Of a stretch of DNA of 64,000 bases, positions 48,501 to 57,400 are shown piece after piece (within the stretch, counting starts at the first letter, position 1; each line of letters begins with the position of its first letter). Both the position numbers and the translations under genes were made by a program. The stretch is from Zygaena filipendulae. Lineage: Eukaryota > Arthropoda > Insecta > Lepidoptera > Zygaenidae. Where the stretch lies: contig OU015659.1 in assembly GCA_907165275.2 (NCBI GenBank), forward strand, positions 104,501-168,500. Reading direction: 5' to 3'. The notes under the pieces are model-generated. The model ran no database searches. It was given only the letters and a program-made list of their open reading frames with translations, and was not told the DNA's origin.

Positions 48501-48954
48501 TACACCCGCCTCCGGGCGCCTACACCCGCCTCCGGGCGCCTACACCCGCCTCCGGGCGCCTACACCCGCCTCCGGGCGCCTACACCCGCTTACACCCGCC
48601 TTCGGGAAACAAACGGCCAAGTCAGTGTCCACGCGCCGCTGGGTGCGAGGCGGACGACACCCCCGCTGTCGCCTCTAGGCTGGGAGGCGCGGCTTTGGCG
48701 GGGGTGGACGCGGAGAGTGGCCCGTTAACGTATCGTATCGTCAGGTCACGGTATGGCCGTAAGCGCTGCCCAGTACGCTGGAGGTAGCGGATTAGATGGC
48801 CTATAAATCCGCAACTTTGTATTGTTAAATGTGAAAGTTATAGGTGGTGACGAGCGACGAGTGACATGCAATGTGTGTGTGTGTGTCTGTGTGCAGGGGC
48901 ACGAGTCCGCGGGTCGACGAGCAGATCGACCTCATCATGGTGAAGGTCAAGTAG
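23419..48954 (+). CDS. DESI1: DeSI-1-type PPPDE isopeptidase joined to a PUL-like domain (13-exon model)
   Basis: Exons 23419-23506, 24580-24671, 29121-29230, 29315-29495, 30957-31039, 31745-31875, 34852-35033, 37122-37269, 37949-38175, 38865-38969, 39781-39876, 47818-47990 and 48897-48954 join in phase to 557 aa. The N-terminal 1-165 is a PPPDE thiol isopeptidase: [31 protein letters not shown] with His38, and [18 protein letters not shown] with Cys108, the same numbers as the human DeSI-1 catalytic pair. A charged basic helix follows ([20 protein letters not shown]). The C-terminal exons read as a helical PUL/armadillo-like domain: [58 protein letters not shown] domains of the PLAA/Ufd3 type bind the p97 C-terminus, and PPPDE enzymes remove SUMO or ubiquitin. 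Exons 1-5 are very safe. The link 31875 to 34852 rests on phase only (G + AG gives Glu before an ATG). The alternative is two genes, the second starting at ATG 34854. Confidence 0.72.
23715..24191 (-). pseudogene. RTE-type LINE fragment, C-terminal end of reverse transcriptase ORF
   Basis: The minus-strand translation has [46 protein letters not shown] and [12 protein letters not shown], hallmarks of the C-terminal part of RTE-like endonuclease/reverse transcriptase ORFs. Only about 158 residues remain; the catalytic core is missing, so the copy is 5'-truncated and dead. It sits in the first intron of the PPPDE gene, antisense to it. Confidence 0.85.
24672..24712 (+). repeat. GAGTGTC heptamer array inside a splice donor
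   Basis: About five copies of GAGTGTC start within the donor GTGAGT of the exon ending at 24671, so the splice site is itself part of the repeat. Confidence 0.8.
24968..25150. mobile_element. Helitron/Lep1-like repeat family A, reverse copy
   Basis: CTACTAATATTATAAATGTG begins the copy, GCACGTTGTCAGGGGTACAG lies in the middle, and GGACACAGCTACTA ends it. Confidence 0.6.
25150..26080. other. PPPDE intron 2, first part, no exon seen
   Basis: AT-rich DNA with a GC-richer patch at 25310-25420 and a (TAAAA)n microsatellite at about 25576-25603. Nothing protein-like was recognised. Confidence 0.4.
26084..26943. repeat. 13-bp CpG-dense minisatellite, about 860 bp
   Basis: Roughly 64 tandem units of CGTCCGCACGGCG occur, with a common 17-bp variant that carries an extra CGTC and a rarer one with an extra CGGCG. 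Each unit has about four CpGs. Open frames of about 300 codons on both strands are artefacts of the repeat. Confidence 0.95.
27520..27791. mobile_element. MITE family C, copy (complete, 272 bp)
   Basis: Exact TTAGTCCGTC and GACGGACTAA ends flank the element. Two TGACGTCA sites lie inside, near 27620 and 27664. It is in PPPDE intron 2. Confidence 0.85.
27792..28465. other. PPPDE intron 2, middle part, no gene seen
   Basis: AT-rich DNA; no exon, RNA or repeat family was recognised. Confidence 0.35.
28466..28780. repeat. 35-bp minisatellite, nine copies
   Basis: Nine head-to-tail units of 35 bp run from ATTTTACGTGACCACTCG through CATGACAATTCGTTCC. They differ by single bases such as CGACATGA against CGTCATGA. 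Each unit carries TTACGTGAC. Confidence 0.92.
28795..28850 (+). mobile_element. tRNA-derived SINE fragment
   Basis: CCGCCAGGTGTGGGGGGTTC-GATTTC contains a polymerase III B-box-like GGTTCGATTTC. No clover-leaf can be drawn, so it is not a tRNA gene. Confidence 0.4.
28862..29055. mobile_element. Helitron/Lep1-like repeat family A, forward copy
   Basis: CTGTTCCCCGCGGTTTCACC, GGAGTTCCCGCGGGATTTCC, CTGTACCCCAGACAAATGTG and TTTATAATATTAGTGGGGA make a near-complete copy ending about 65 bp before the exon at 29121. Confidence 0.7.
29507..30236. repeat. CACACCCC minisatellite directly after an exon
   Basis: About 730 bp of CACACCCCACACCA-type units start 12 bp after the donor of the exon ending at 29495. 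Open frames rich in His-Thr-Pro (plus) and Val-Trp-Gly-Cys (minus) come from the repeat. Confidence 0.95.
30237..30956. other. PPPDE intron 4, remaining part, with a family A-related repeat
   Basis: AACTAGCTGCTGCCCGCGGT at about 30473 and ACAAACATACAAACGTCACT near 30620 mark a diverged subtype of family A, also present at 33112-33235. The rest is AT-rich with no exon. Confidence 0.45.
31379..31638 (+). other. Possible alternative terminal exon of the PPPDE gene with poly(A) signal
   Basis: An acceptor-like CCGCTAG precedes 31379. The phase fits the exon ending at 31039 (AG + G), and the frame runs CVDGAGG, Gly-Ala repeats and [20 protein letters not shown] to TAG at 31560-31562. AATAAA follows at 31633-31638. 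This would give a DeSI-1 protein without a PUL domain. The hexanucleotide GGGCGC is repeated about 10 times at 31405-31460, so the frame could be compositional. Confidence 0.35.
31876..34140. other. Intron (or intergenic gap) between the PPPDE and PUL halves
   Basis: If the 31745 exon is read through its donor, it stops at about 31919. An AATAAA lies at 32252-32257. Inverted tandem pieces of GCCGGGCTGC/GCAGCCCGCC type lie at about 32368-32420. Family A copies are at about 33111-33240, 33707-33885 and 33895-34065. No exon was recognised. Confidence 0.4.
34152..34159 (+). promoter_or_regulatory. TATA-like box upstream of the PUL-half exons
   Basis: TATAAATA is followed by a GC-rich stretch (34180-34400) and, 700 bp later, ATG 34854. 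It is consistent with an internal promoter or a separate gene for the PUL half. A single motif is weak evidence. Confidence 0.3.
35062..35500. mobile_element. Helitron/Lep1-like repeat family A, two copies in opposite orientation
   Basis: A forward copy runs from GTTGCTCCCCGCGGTTTCAC to about 35265. A reverse copy ends GCGGGTGAAACCGCGGGCAG near 35487. Confidence 0.6.
35772..36007 (+). mobile_element. MITE family D, copy 2 (236 bp)
   Basis: The termini CCAGTGGAGCTAGGATGCGC and its inverted form (with CCAGCGG) are about 28 bp long. The element is the reverse complement of 11123-11358. Confidence 0.8.
36388..36470. repeat. GC-rich tandem repeat
   Basis: Units of GAGTGGGCGCGCGGGC and GAGTGGGC are arranged in tandem. 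It lies in the intron before the exon at 37122. Confidence 0.7.
37447..37797. mobile_element. Dispersed repeat family B, copy 1
   Basis: It shares with 54680-55016 and 58745-59070 the order CACAGAG.AAATAA, AAAGGAAGTTAGA, AAACTGTGAATTT, CGTGATGAATAGTTTT and CCCTTCTATCTGTT. No coding capacity. Family unknown to me. Confidence 0.6.
39070..39155. repeat. C-rich CCCCG repeat
   Basis: Pentamer CCCCG units with GCGCC interruptions occur about 110 bp after the donor of the exon ending at 38969. Confidence 0.7.
39182..39356. mobile_element. PIF/Harbinger-like MITE with TAA target duplication
   Basis: The ends GGCCCGCCGCCCATTGTGAC and their reverse complement extend to inverted repeats of about 50 bp. 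TAA is duplicated at 39179-39181 and 39357-39359. A 3-bp TAA/TTA duplication and GG(G)CC termini are the pattern of PIF/Harbinger elements. Confidence 0.7.
39712..39754. repeat. GTGTAGC heptamer array before a 3' splice site
   Basis: About six copies of GTGTAGC end about 26 bp before the exon starting at 39781. Confidence 0.8.
41787..42043. mobile_element. MITE family C, copy (257 bp)
   Basis: TTAAGTCCGTC at the left and GACGGACTAA at the right end flank the usual interior. One intact TGACGTCA lies near 41879, and the second site is changed to TGACGTTA near 41927. Confidence 0.8.
42886..42960 (+). mobile_element. tRNA-derived SINE head
   Basis: TATTGGTTAGGAAAACTGG resembles an A box and GGGTTCGATCCCC (about 42935-42947) a B box of polymerase III. 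The clover-leaf stems do not form, so this is a SINE, not a tRNA. Confidence 0.55.
43483..43539 (+). other. Possible 19-codon cassette exon in the PUL half
   Basis: GTGTTGCAG precedes and GTACTC follows. The 57 bases are open in phase 0 and read [19 protein letters not shown]. Skipping or including it keeps the frame between 39876 (or 39864) and 47818. It lies in a G-rich stretch, so it may be chance. Confidence 0.35.
43540..44351. other. Intron, no gene seen
   Basis: It holds a CCCCG pentamer run at about 43795-43825, otherwise AT-rich. Confidence 0.4.
44352..45620. mobile_element. Repeat element bounded by GACTTCC/GGAAGTC termini, with internal 270-bp duplication
   Basis: TTAAAACCGACTTCCAAAAA at 44352 is inverted at about 44716-44735 (palindrome with arms of about 140 bp) and again, less exactly, at about 45604-45620. 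Between them, 44971-45230 and 45241-45500 are two copies of a unit near 270 bp (GGAAC.CGTGAAATAC, GTTCCGATGACCA, GAAGAGTTCCCTCGAT). Poly(A) lies at 45542-45570. Confidence 0.65.
46000..46086. mobile_element. Helitron/Lep1-like repeat family A, 3' end
   Basis: ACATAGGGTACTTTTATCCC runs to GGGGGACAGCTAGTC. Confidence 0.5.
46365..47008. mobile_element. TIR element of about 640 bp
   Basis: TAAGGTTAAGGCCACACTAC with AGAGCTTCGCT, CTAAGAG and CTAATCCTAGTGAACA is matched inverted by TGTTCACTAGGATTAG, CTCTTAGCAAGCGCAGCTCT and TAGTGTGGCCTTAGCC ending at 47008. The arms are about 100 bp. There is no transposase in between. Confidence 0.7.
47041..47266. repeat. Three diverged copies of a 50-bp unit
   Basis: AGCAAATAAATACCGCTCGC to GGAAAGTTACA is repeated at about 47048, 47096 and 47216. 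Confidence 0.6.
47576..47650 (+). mobile_element. tRNA-derived SINE fragment
   Basis: A B-box-like GGGTTCGATTCC lies at about 47609-47620, with GAGTGGTAGTGGT upstream. It is too diverged to be a tRNA gene. Confidence 0.45.
48001..48604 (+). repeat. 20-bp minisatellite, 30 copies, after a splice donor
   Basis: Units GCCTCCGGGCGCCTACACCC run without indels from 11 bp after the exon ending at 47990. Some units carry CCTGG instead of CCGGG, always as adjacent pairs. Overlapping long open frames are artefacts. Confidence 0.96.
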
Positions 48955-51478
48955 GGCGCCGCCCTGCTGCGGGGGGCTGGGGGGGAGGGGGAGGGGGGCA
49001 AGGGCAGGGGGCAAGGGCAGACAGTTGACTTACATAATACATAACATGTATGTATTTATATAATAACGGTGTTGTATATTGGCCTCGTTTAATATTATAT
49101 ATTTAGGATAAGACACAACTAAGCATTTTATTACATTTTTTTAATTGAACAAAATCGATTGTTACCTACGTTTCATATTATACCTACCTATAATAATATT
49201 ATTATGTATTTTGTTCACGATAGTCTATTGAGATAGTTTTTGTATTAGATTCAATCGGCGAGCTTTATTTGTTAATTATTATTAATATTATAAACATGCC
49301 TCGATGCTCAAAAGGCCTACGTTTTAAGTTACATATCGGTCTAGGTGCGTCGCGTGTCCCAGCAGTAGTAGTACGGACCGCCAAGAGGGGATTTGTGGAT
49401 TAGCTAAAGCGCGTCAGATGAACATAAGGGGGGTACCTTGCACCATGTTGAGTACCTCCACCAAATATAGGCCCTCTACACTGGTGGGTGCGTCTAGAAT
49501 AACCGATCAGATTAGTAAAAAAAAATCGATAACTCGAAATACTCGAGCGCGTCAGATTAAGATATGGTGGGTTAATTACATAGTGAGAAGTATGTATATG
49601 AATAATCTGACCATTTGAACGTGACGTAAAGGAGTTAGAGGATCACAAACTTGCAAAAAAAAAACGCAACTTCGACATTCTCGAGCGCAGTTGATTTGTT
49701 TTTTATTTTAAAGTAAATAACTCAAGGATAGCGGGAAAAATATAATCTGCCGATTTTCATAAGCCGAAGAAACAAAAATCGTGTTCGAATCGAACGAGCA
49801 GCTGCAGTGAAACATGTACCTATTCATATCTCTGTCTTTCTTTCCCTTTTACTTTTTCTCTATCTCTCACTCTCTCGCACCGTCCTCACACTACTTTCCG
49901 TCGCCATAACGTCATCACAGTATACCACGGCGCTAAACGTGTCGAATTATAACTTTTTTTGGTCGGTTAAAATACATATTAAAATAAGTTAAGGTAAGTA
50001 TTACATCAAACTATAGGTTCACCTTTCACTTTAATGTAATTATATATATATTATATAATAAAGCTCATCACAAAACAACGCGTTCATGTTATTATATGTA
50101 AAACGAAATGGCTTGTTTGTGCTTTAAAGTTAGTTTTGTGAATAATATTTTGTGAGCTTTTACATATTTCATAGAAATATAAAGTGTGTTTTTTGTGAAC
50201 AAGAAATAGCTCATAAAGTTATTAAACTTACATCAGAAATAAAAAAAAATTAAAAATAAATCATAATTTTTGTTTCTAGCAGTCAGATTAATAATATCCC
50301 TCAAAATTATTGTCAGATTTTAAGCCAACATAACTTGGACTGCAAGCTGAACCTTCTGTAAAATAATCTGACACGCTCGAGTATTTCAAAATTGAGATTT
50401 TTTTTTGCATTTTCAAAAATTCGCTACTACCTTGCGTCACCTCCAAATCGGCAGATTTTCGAAGGGGTGCATTTTTAAGGCTCACTTAACATCCCCTTTG
50501 AATATCTGACGCGCTCGAGTAAATGTTTTTTTTTTTTTCATTTTCTCCCCTTCCGGATGGCCACCCCCACCACGCAAATGGGCAGATGAATATATTTTCG
50601 ATATCAGAGACACCTTGGAGTATCTAAACTACAATATCTGACGCGCTCGAGTATTTCCATTTTACTATTTTTTTTTACATTTTTGAAAGCCTGTAGAAGC
50701 TAAACCCACCGGTGAATGAAAAAATATCATATAACCTTATTTTGTTTATATCTCCTAATCTTCAAAACCCAATAGGTCCCAACGACGCTCGAGTGTCTCC
50801 CGAATTAGCATCGGTATCTCCCGTACTATAGGCGGCCGGCCGCGGGGCGTTATGTAAGGTATTTTTTGGTCGGTGGCTGGTGTTTGCACTTTGCGCTGTC
50901 GCCGAGTGACGACTTGAGCCCGCCGCTATTTGCCCGCGCCGCGCCGCGCCTGCCAGCGAGCAGCGGCAGGGTTGCCTCCTTGTATCGCGAAAAATATCTA
51001 CCTACGCCTAAAATGCTTGATTTATTTCACTGAGAACTCGGTCTAGGATAGAATGCAATCTCACATCACGTCATGTTAGCCATGAGTTTCGTTTGAGTAA
51101 ACTTGCAGTGTTTAGAGCGAAGACGCGAGCGTCATCTCGTTATGGTCAGAATGAATCGGGGCCGTATTATATTGTTTTTGCATCTGTGCGATGCGAACGT
51201 GTCCTGGAACGCACAGCCGCGTATGGCCGGCGGTCGAGATGCAATTATAGTTACCTATTAAGATAACATTTAGCTTAAGTACCTGAGACTATGTATTTGA
51301 TGTTATTGTTATATTAAAGCGTAATATATTGTAGTTTGTATTATTATTATGGTATAAATTAATTATAATATTGGTATTATATGTACTATTGAAGTTGTTA
51401 ACGAAACTGGATGAGCAGCTCGCTTATACCGCACGTTCCGTATGTGCATAACAATGGTGGTTGATTTTTTGTAATAAA
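48955..51478 (+). other. Putative 3' UTR / downstream region of the PPPDE-PUL gene
   Basis: AATAAA signals occur at 50057-50062 and 51473-51478. The region contains the inverted 138-bp-period array. Whether it is transcribed with the gene is unknown. Confidence 0.35.
49408..50796. repeat. Inverted array with about 138-bp period and a conserved CTCGAG motif
   Basis: On the left, motif ACTCGAGCGCGTCAGAT appears at 49541 with related copies at 49408 and 49679. CTCGAG at 49542 and 49680 are 138 bp apart, and the first copy is also 138 bp away by its CAG. On the right the inverse, TCTGACGCGCTCGAGTA, appears with CTCGAG at 50376, 50514, 50646 and 50788 (spacings 138, 132, 142). Each unit has a T-run (A-run on the left) 15-25 bp from the motif. 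The rest of the unit is diverged. Confidence 0.7.
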
Positions 51479-51718
51479 ACTATTTGTTTCGAAGTTTATT
51501 TCTTTCATTTATTTGTGTTAGTTTAAATCAAGATGGATAATAATTGGTAGGTAGGTAAATAAGGCACACGTCCTCCAGACATATTCTTATTTATAAAGAT
51601 GACATTATTAACTATTTTTTATCAAGTTTACCTACACTTGAAATTTTTTCGTTACAACTATTATATTATTTTAATATTATTTAAAATTTTATCATAATAA
51701 CGACGACCCTGTTTAATC

Positions 51719-51937
51719 CCTACTATCCCTACTAATATTATAAACACGAAAGTAACTCTGTCTGTCTGTCTGTTACGCTTTCACGCCTTAACGGCTCAAC
51801 CGATCATCATGAAATTTTGTGCATACGTTTTCAGAGGTACAGAGAAGGACATAAGGTACTTTGTAAATTGTATCCCGGGATTCCTGCAAGATCTCCGAAA
51901 TTTCCGCGGGTGAAACCGCGGGGAACAGCTAGTTTGA
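51719..51937. mobile_element. Helitron/Lep1-like repeat family A, near-complete reverse copy
   Basis: It runs from CCTACTAATATTATAAACAC (after a possible duplicated CCCTACTA) through CGATCATCATGAAATTTTG to CGCGGGGAACAGCTAGT. Confidence 0.65.
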
Positions 51938-52974
51938 CATAAAAGGTAAATTCTCGATCTATCGTCAACTTGCATCGGCATCTGAATTTATAAGTACCTA
52001 TAAGTAACATTAACATCGGAAGTGGTTACACTCACAATGAGGTGCATACTCGGATGCGTCGTTATCTTCTGCGAATACAAAGTGTGACTGTGAATAAAAA
52101 TAACTAGTAGATACCCACCTATCATACTTTGCCCAGAAGGTACCTACACCTGATTAATTGTACATAAGGTCTGCTGGAAATATAATACCACAGTCTAGTT
52201 TGGGATGGGAGTTGGGACCCATTCAACCTCACACCTTGCGACCGGGGACCTATTTAAAACTGGATTGTCGAGACGACAGACTCTAAACAGCTACCTAAGT
52301 ATTGTGTAATGTAATGGAGATAATTGTTTATATTCGTATTTATAGTTAGTTAGTTTATAGTTATATCGTTATAATTAGATACAAATCAGGTTCACGACTG
52401 GGAGACAGAGGATTTCCCCGGTATAGGGTACAGCTACCGACGAATAGGAGCGCGCGGCGCGGCATGAGCTCCGGCAACACCCGCAACGAATTGTTGTGAG
52501 CGCGCTGTTATCGTGACGAGCGAGCTGTTCAAATATTATCCGAACAGCTAATTAGCAAATACTACTTCGTCTCTTAATATCTAAAGCCTTCATAAATGAG
52601 AGGTAAATAAAATAAAAAGTTAAGCAATAAATCACACGATAAGTACTTCACGTCGTAGGAAGCAAACAAAAATAAAAATCCTAAGGTTGTAGGTAACCTC
52701 CATGTCACCTCTGTGTAATGTAGATCGACTCGACTCGAACCTGCGCCCGCCGCTCTTGTATGTGCTCGTGTACTTAACTTCTAATTTTTCTACTTATTCG
52801 TAACTAACAAAAGGCTGATTTTTCAATTCTTAGAAAACTTAAGAATGTTTAAAAATGTAACAAGTTATGTAGGTACCTATCTATCTACCTACTAGTATCA
52901 GATGAAGAAAACTCTTAATTTTATTTGCGAAAAAAATATTAGCGCATGCTGCCACTGAGTCGCGCCACGCACTC

Positions 52975-53530
52975 CTTGTATCATCATCCAACTCACTCTA
53001 TGATCATCCAACTTACTCTATCATCATCCAGCTCACTCTATCATCATTCAGCTCACTCTATCATCATCCAGCCCACTCTATCATCATCCAACTCACTCTA
53101 TCATCATTACACTCACTTTATCATCATCTAACTCACTCTATCATCATCCAGCTCACTCTATCACCATCCAGCTCACTCCATCATCATCCGACTCACTCTA
53201 CCATCATTACACTCACTTTATCATCATCTAACTCACTCTATCCTATCACGGAATCCTGTAACACGGGGTTTCCTAGTACGGATTCCGATCTCTCACTTTG
53301 GCTTAGCTACATGTTTCATATTGATTGTGTCTTTAAATCTAGTTATTGCTGTAGTGTATAAGTCACTGTGATTGGAAATAAATGGTTTGTTGTTATTATT
53401 ATTATCATTTAATTCACTCTATCATCATCCAACTCACTCCATCATCATCCAACTCACTCTATCATCATCCAACTCACTCCATCATCATCCAACTCACTCT
53501 ATCATCATCCAACTCATGCTCTCATCATAT
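52975..53530 (+). repeat. 20-bp minisatellite TCATCATCCAACTCACTCTA in two blocks
   Basis: About 13 diverged units lie at 52975-53240, then 160 bp of unique DNA, then about six further units at 53405-53530. Confidence 0.9.
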
Positions 53531-54416
53531 TATCATCCAACATATATTCTGTGATCTGTCATCATCGCCCTATTAGAAAACTTAATATGCAAAGAACGCA
53601 TTCATTTAGGACCCAACTCAAAGAAACCTACTATCTCGATATCATCATTCTCATCAAAATTTAAACTAACCAGTACATTACAATGGTTTGTCTAATAACA
53701 CCTAGATAATATACTTAATAATCACGCGCACTTATTGTTAGATAATAATTATGAAGAAGAATACTAACTAGCTATTGGTATACCTAGGTTTGAGTAGGTA
53801 TGGCCGCTCTGAAGTATCGTGTTTCTCGCCGCGATGCCGTGACGAGTGACGACTTTGACTGCCGCTAGCGCTAGACACACTCGGCTCACAGCTGCCCGCA
53901 ACACTTGAGACATGACCACTGGGTTAGTATTCATACGTACTCTCTCTTCTCTTCTTGGCGATCTTTGGCGAAGTTAGCACGACACATGCTGGTCATTACC
54001 GCGGCCCGAGACTACTTGGTCAAGAATCGTGAAGCATACGTTTATAGTACAAACAGTCTAATTGTAAGAAACGAAACAACGAAGTGGACGCGAGCGGCAG
54101 AAATTGTCCATCAAAGCCGCCTTTTTCACTTAATGATCGCTTATCAGTGATATTAGTGTGGCGTATTGTTTGCGCGCGCTATTGACACGGCCACTTGGAA
54201 CACGTCGGGAGGCGCACCGAGATAAATGCTAGAAAGATACGTGCGGCGAGCGCTCACCGGCGCCGGACGGAGCGCTGCCAGTCCAGCTGCGAGCTTCGGA
54301 CACGACCCACGCCTCCACCCCACCTGCACGACCCCGATCGAGACTAAAGGTGCCAGCGTATGATGATACCACATTCGTATACGCGCAAAAACCTCGAGTC
54401 GCAACATTAGAGTAAA

Positions 54417-57400
54417 ATGGATAAGGAGGACGGCATACCACTCCCGAAGCTGAAGCGTACCGAGTCGCGGTGTGCGTCGTGGGTGCGCGCGCGCCTGCCT
54501 GTGCTGTCGTGGGCGGCGCAGTACTCGCGCGAGGCGGCCGTGGGCGACCTGGTGGCGGGGCTCACCCTCGGCCTCACACTCGTGCCGCAGAGCATCGCGT
54601 ACGCCTCGCTCGCGGACCTGCCCGTGCAGTACGGCCTCTACTCCTCGTTCATGGGTTCGTGACGTTTATCCTTATACTATGATTTACCCACAGAGAAAAT
54701 AATATAGTAACTAGAGAGGACATTTCGGCCGGGCGCGCCACGCTCGGAAAGGAAGTTAGACCGAAATCCGAATGCTCTAACTTTCCCAACATTTCGTTTG
54801 CTAGTATCTACTCACAATGTTCTCAAAACTGTGAATTTGGAAAACCGTGCCTAATAACGTAACTGGCGCGGGCGTTTAATATATTTCGTTACGTTATTGA
54901 ATATTTTTGGGCGTGATGAAAAGTTTTATGTACGATACTCATCCGACGACTCCGGTTTTAATTCTACTCACCTAATTTGATGTAATGATGTCCCTTCTAT
55001 CTGTTCTGTGGTTATGCCTACGCCCGTAGGCCAAGGCCCCGGCCGCCGTAGCTCGGGGCCACTTCCGTATGCTGGGTCAGGTAGGCCCGTGCGCGAGGTG
55101 AAGGTCGGTCGTTGCGCGTTGCAGGCACGATGTTGTACGTGTTGTTCGGCACGGTGAAGGAGGTGTCCATCGGGCCCACGAGCCTGACGGCGCTGCTGAC
55201 GCTGCAGATCTGCCGCGGGCTGCCGCTCGAGTACGTGCCGCTGCTCAGCTTCCTCAGCGGCTGCGTCGTGCTGCTCATGGGCCTGCTTAGGCTAGGTGAG
55301 CTTTTAACACCACTTACATAATACTAGTCGATCCCTACAGTTTCGACCGCGTTAATCGGGAATTCCTGAATAAAAATGTGTCGTATATACTCTCACTCCC
55401 TGACAAGTGACAACATGTATGCAAAATTTCATGATGATCAGCAGAGCATTTGAAGCGTGAAAGTGTAACAAACAAAAATCGTACCTACGGCTTTTAGGTA
55501 CGGCGACGCGACCGCAGCTAATCAGTTCACTATGACCAACAACATTCCTTGCTCATAACGCGCTTCCTAAAAACTCATTTCCAAACGTTAGAGGTGCCAA
55601 AATATAAAAAAATTATATTCTGTAGGTATGCCATAAGAAACATTGTAATTTTATTTTTTAAGTGGAACTTTTTTGAAAATGAGGAAAAGACAATTTTTTT
55701 GGAGCGTTATCTTAACGCGGTGTATTATGGTCATATTGAATAAGGATTCAGTCTCTTATAATACCACGACCACCGTTGTGGGCATGTTGTGGGCTAAATC
55801 CTTTTCTGTAGGTAGATACTTCTTAAATTTTGCATGTCGGTAGGCTGAAGATCCTTTTCCTAGTAAACGGAAGCATATTTTTGTACACTATGGCGGCTTT
55901 TTATTTAACCAATTATTTATATAATAAAATACCTACTCATTTTTTACAAAACGTTCATACCTAAATCTACGCAGAAAAAAGAAGTATGTAAACCATTCAT
56001 TTAAAAATTTAATTAGGTAAGTATAATAAAATAGGTAAATTATTTTATCAAATTTTAGTATTCGCGAGATAGGGGATAATATTTGTTATTCATAAACATA
56101 ATTTTGTATAATAATAAAGCTGCCGTAGTGCGAGTAATTAATATCAATTGCGTTTTTTTGGACGCACAGTCGTGGTATAAGTATAGTAAAGTGTAGGTAG
56201 GTAGGTATAGTGTAACCTTAAATTACATTAAAATTAGAAGTTACCTACCTAACATTTGAGTTATACGAATAACAATCGTGTACCTCTTTTAATCTGTGAC
56301 GAATCCCTAGTGTAAGCCTCAGAAGAATAATGAGGTGTAAGCGGAACGCGTCCCCCTCCCCCTCACTCGTTCGGACATTATAAAGAATGCTTATTGAGTG
56401 GTTCTAATGTAGGTAATTAGTGTCACACAGTTTTGTACCCGTGACAAAATTTAACGTAGGTACAACGTGAAAACTAATACTATCTATACAGGGTGTAAAG
56501 GACGTAAGTATTGAAGGAAGATAGGTATTCAGTATTCGATACTCATCTGAAATATCTAAATAAAATATAAATTTATTTTTATATTAAAATTTAAAATATA
56601 AAATTATCCATAAATTAAAATTCTTCGTGAACATTGAGCACACAAGTTGCCGACGCGACGCATTGACTGATCATATTCTGGTCATCCAGCGTCTCTTAAT
56701 ACGTAGGTAGTTAGAGCTTATAATATATCTAAGCTAAAATAACGCGCCCCTCCATACGACACATATAAATCTGGTCTTGGCATTCGTCCTCAGTTGCCGC
56801 ATAGTGTCGCCGCACTCACACTATAATACATGATCTCGCACATCTAAAACTGCTTATTGAGTAATGGGGCGATAAGCTCTACCCCAAGTTGTAGGTACTT
56901 TAATATCGCCGCTGACGGGCGGACAAAAACTTAGGTAATCTGATACTTTACACTACTCATTAATTACAAGAAATACACGTACTTCCGTTATTATATCATA
57001 TTATATAATAGTTTCTAACTACCCCTAACATTGTCACTAAATAATAATAACCAAGCGAAATAAAGCCAATGCGTTATTGATATCTACGTTATTTATTATG
57101 GTTTTTTCCGTGATTGATCATTTTATTTACCTAATTATAATATTTTTATAGCTGTTCCCCGCGGTTTCACCTGCGTTTATTTTGGAGTTCCCGCTGGAAT
57201 TCCGCCGTATGTCCTTTTCTGTACCCCTGAGAACAATGCAAAATTTAATGATGATCGCTTGAGTCGTTAACGAGTAAAAGCGTAACAATCAATCAAACTT
57301 TTTGTATTTATATTATAAAGGATATAATAAGCATTAATTACAGACTAGGGCCGCCTGGGAGAATGTATCCGTCGTTTAAATTTCCACCTTGTATAAGTGA

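Larger units (their letters stand above)
51479..54416. other. Intergenic region before the SLC26 gene
   Basis: It contains a reverse family A copy at 51719-51937, a 20-bp-period TCATCATCCAACTCACTCTA array at 52975-53250 and 53405-53530, and a GC-rich stretch at about 54170-54330 that probably includes the SLC26 promoter and 5' UTR. No gene was recognised. Confidence 0.5.

Noticed and set aside
48001..48604. CRISPR-like regular repeats
   Set aside because: Units are contiguous 20-mers without spacers, in a eukaryotic intron.
47794..48728. Frame of about 300 codons continuing the 47818 exon through the 20-bp array
   Set aside because: The first part is the true exon, but the splice donor at 47991 and the in-phase exon at 48897 explain the gene; the rest is minisatellite.
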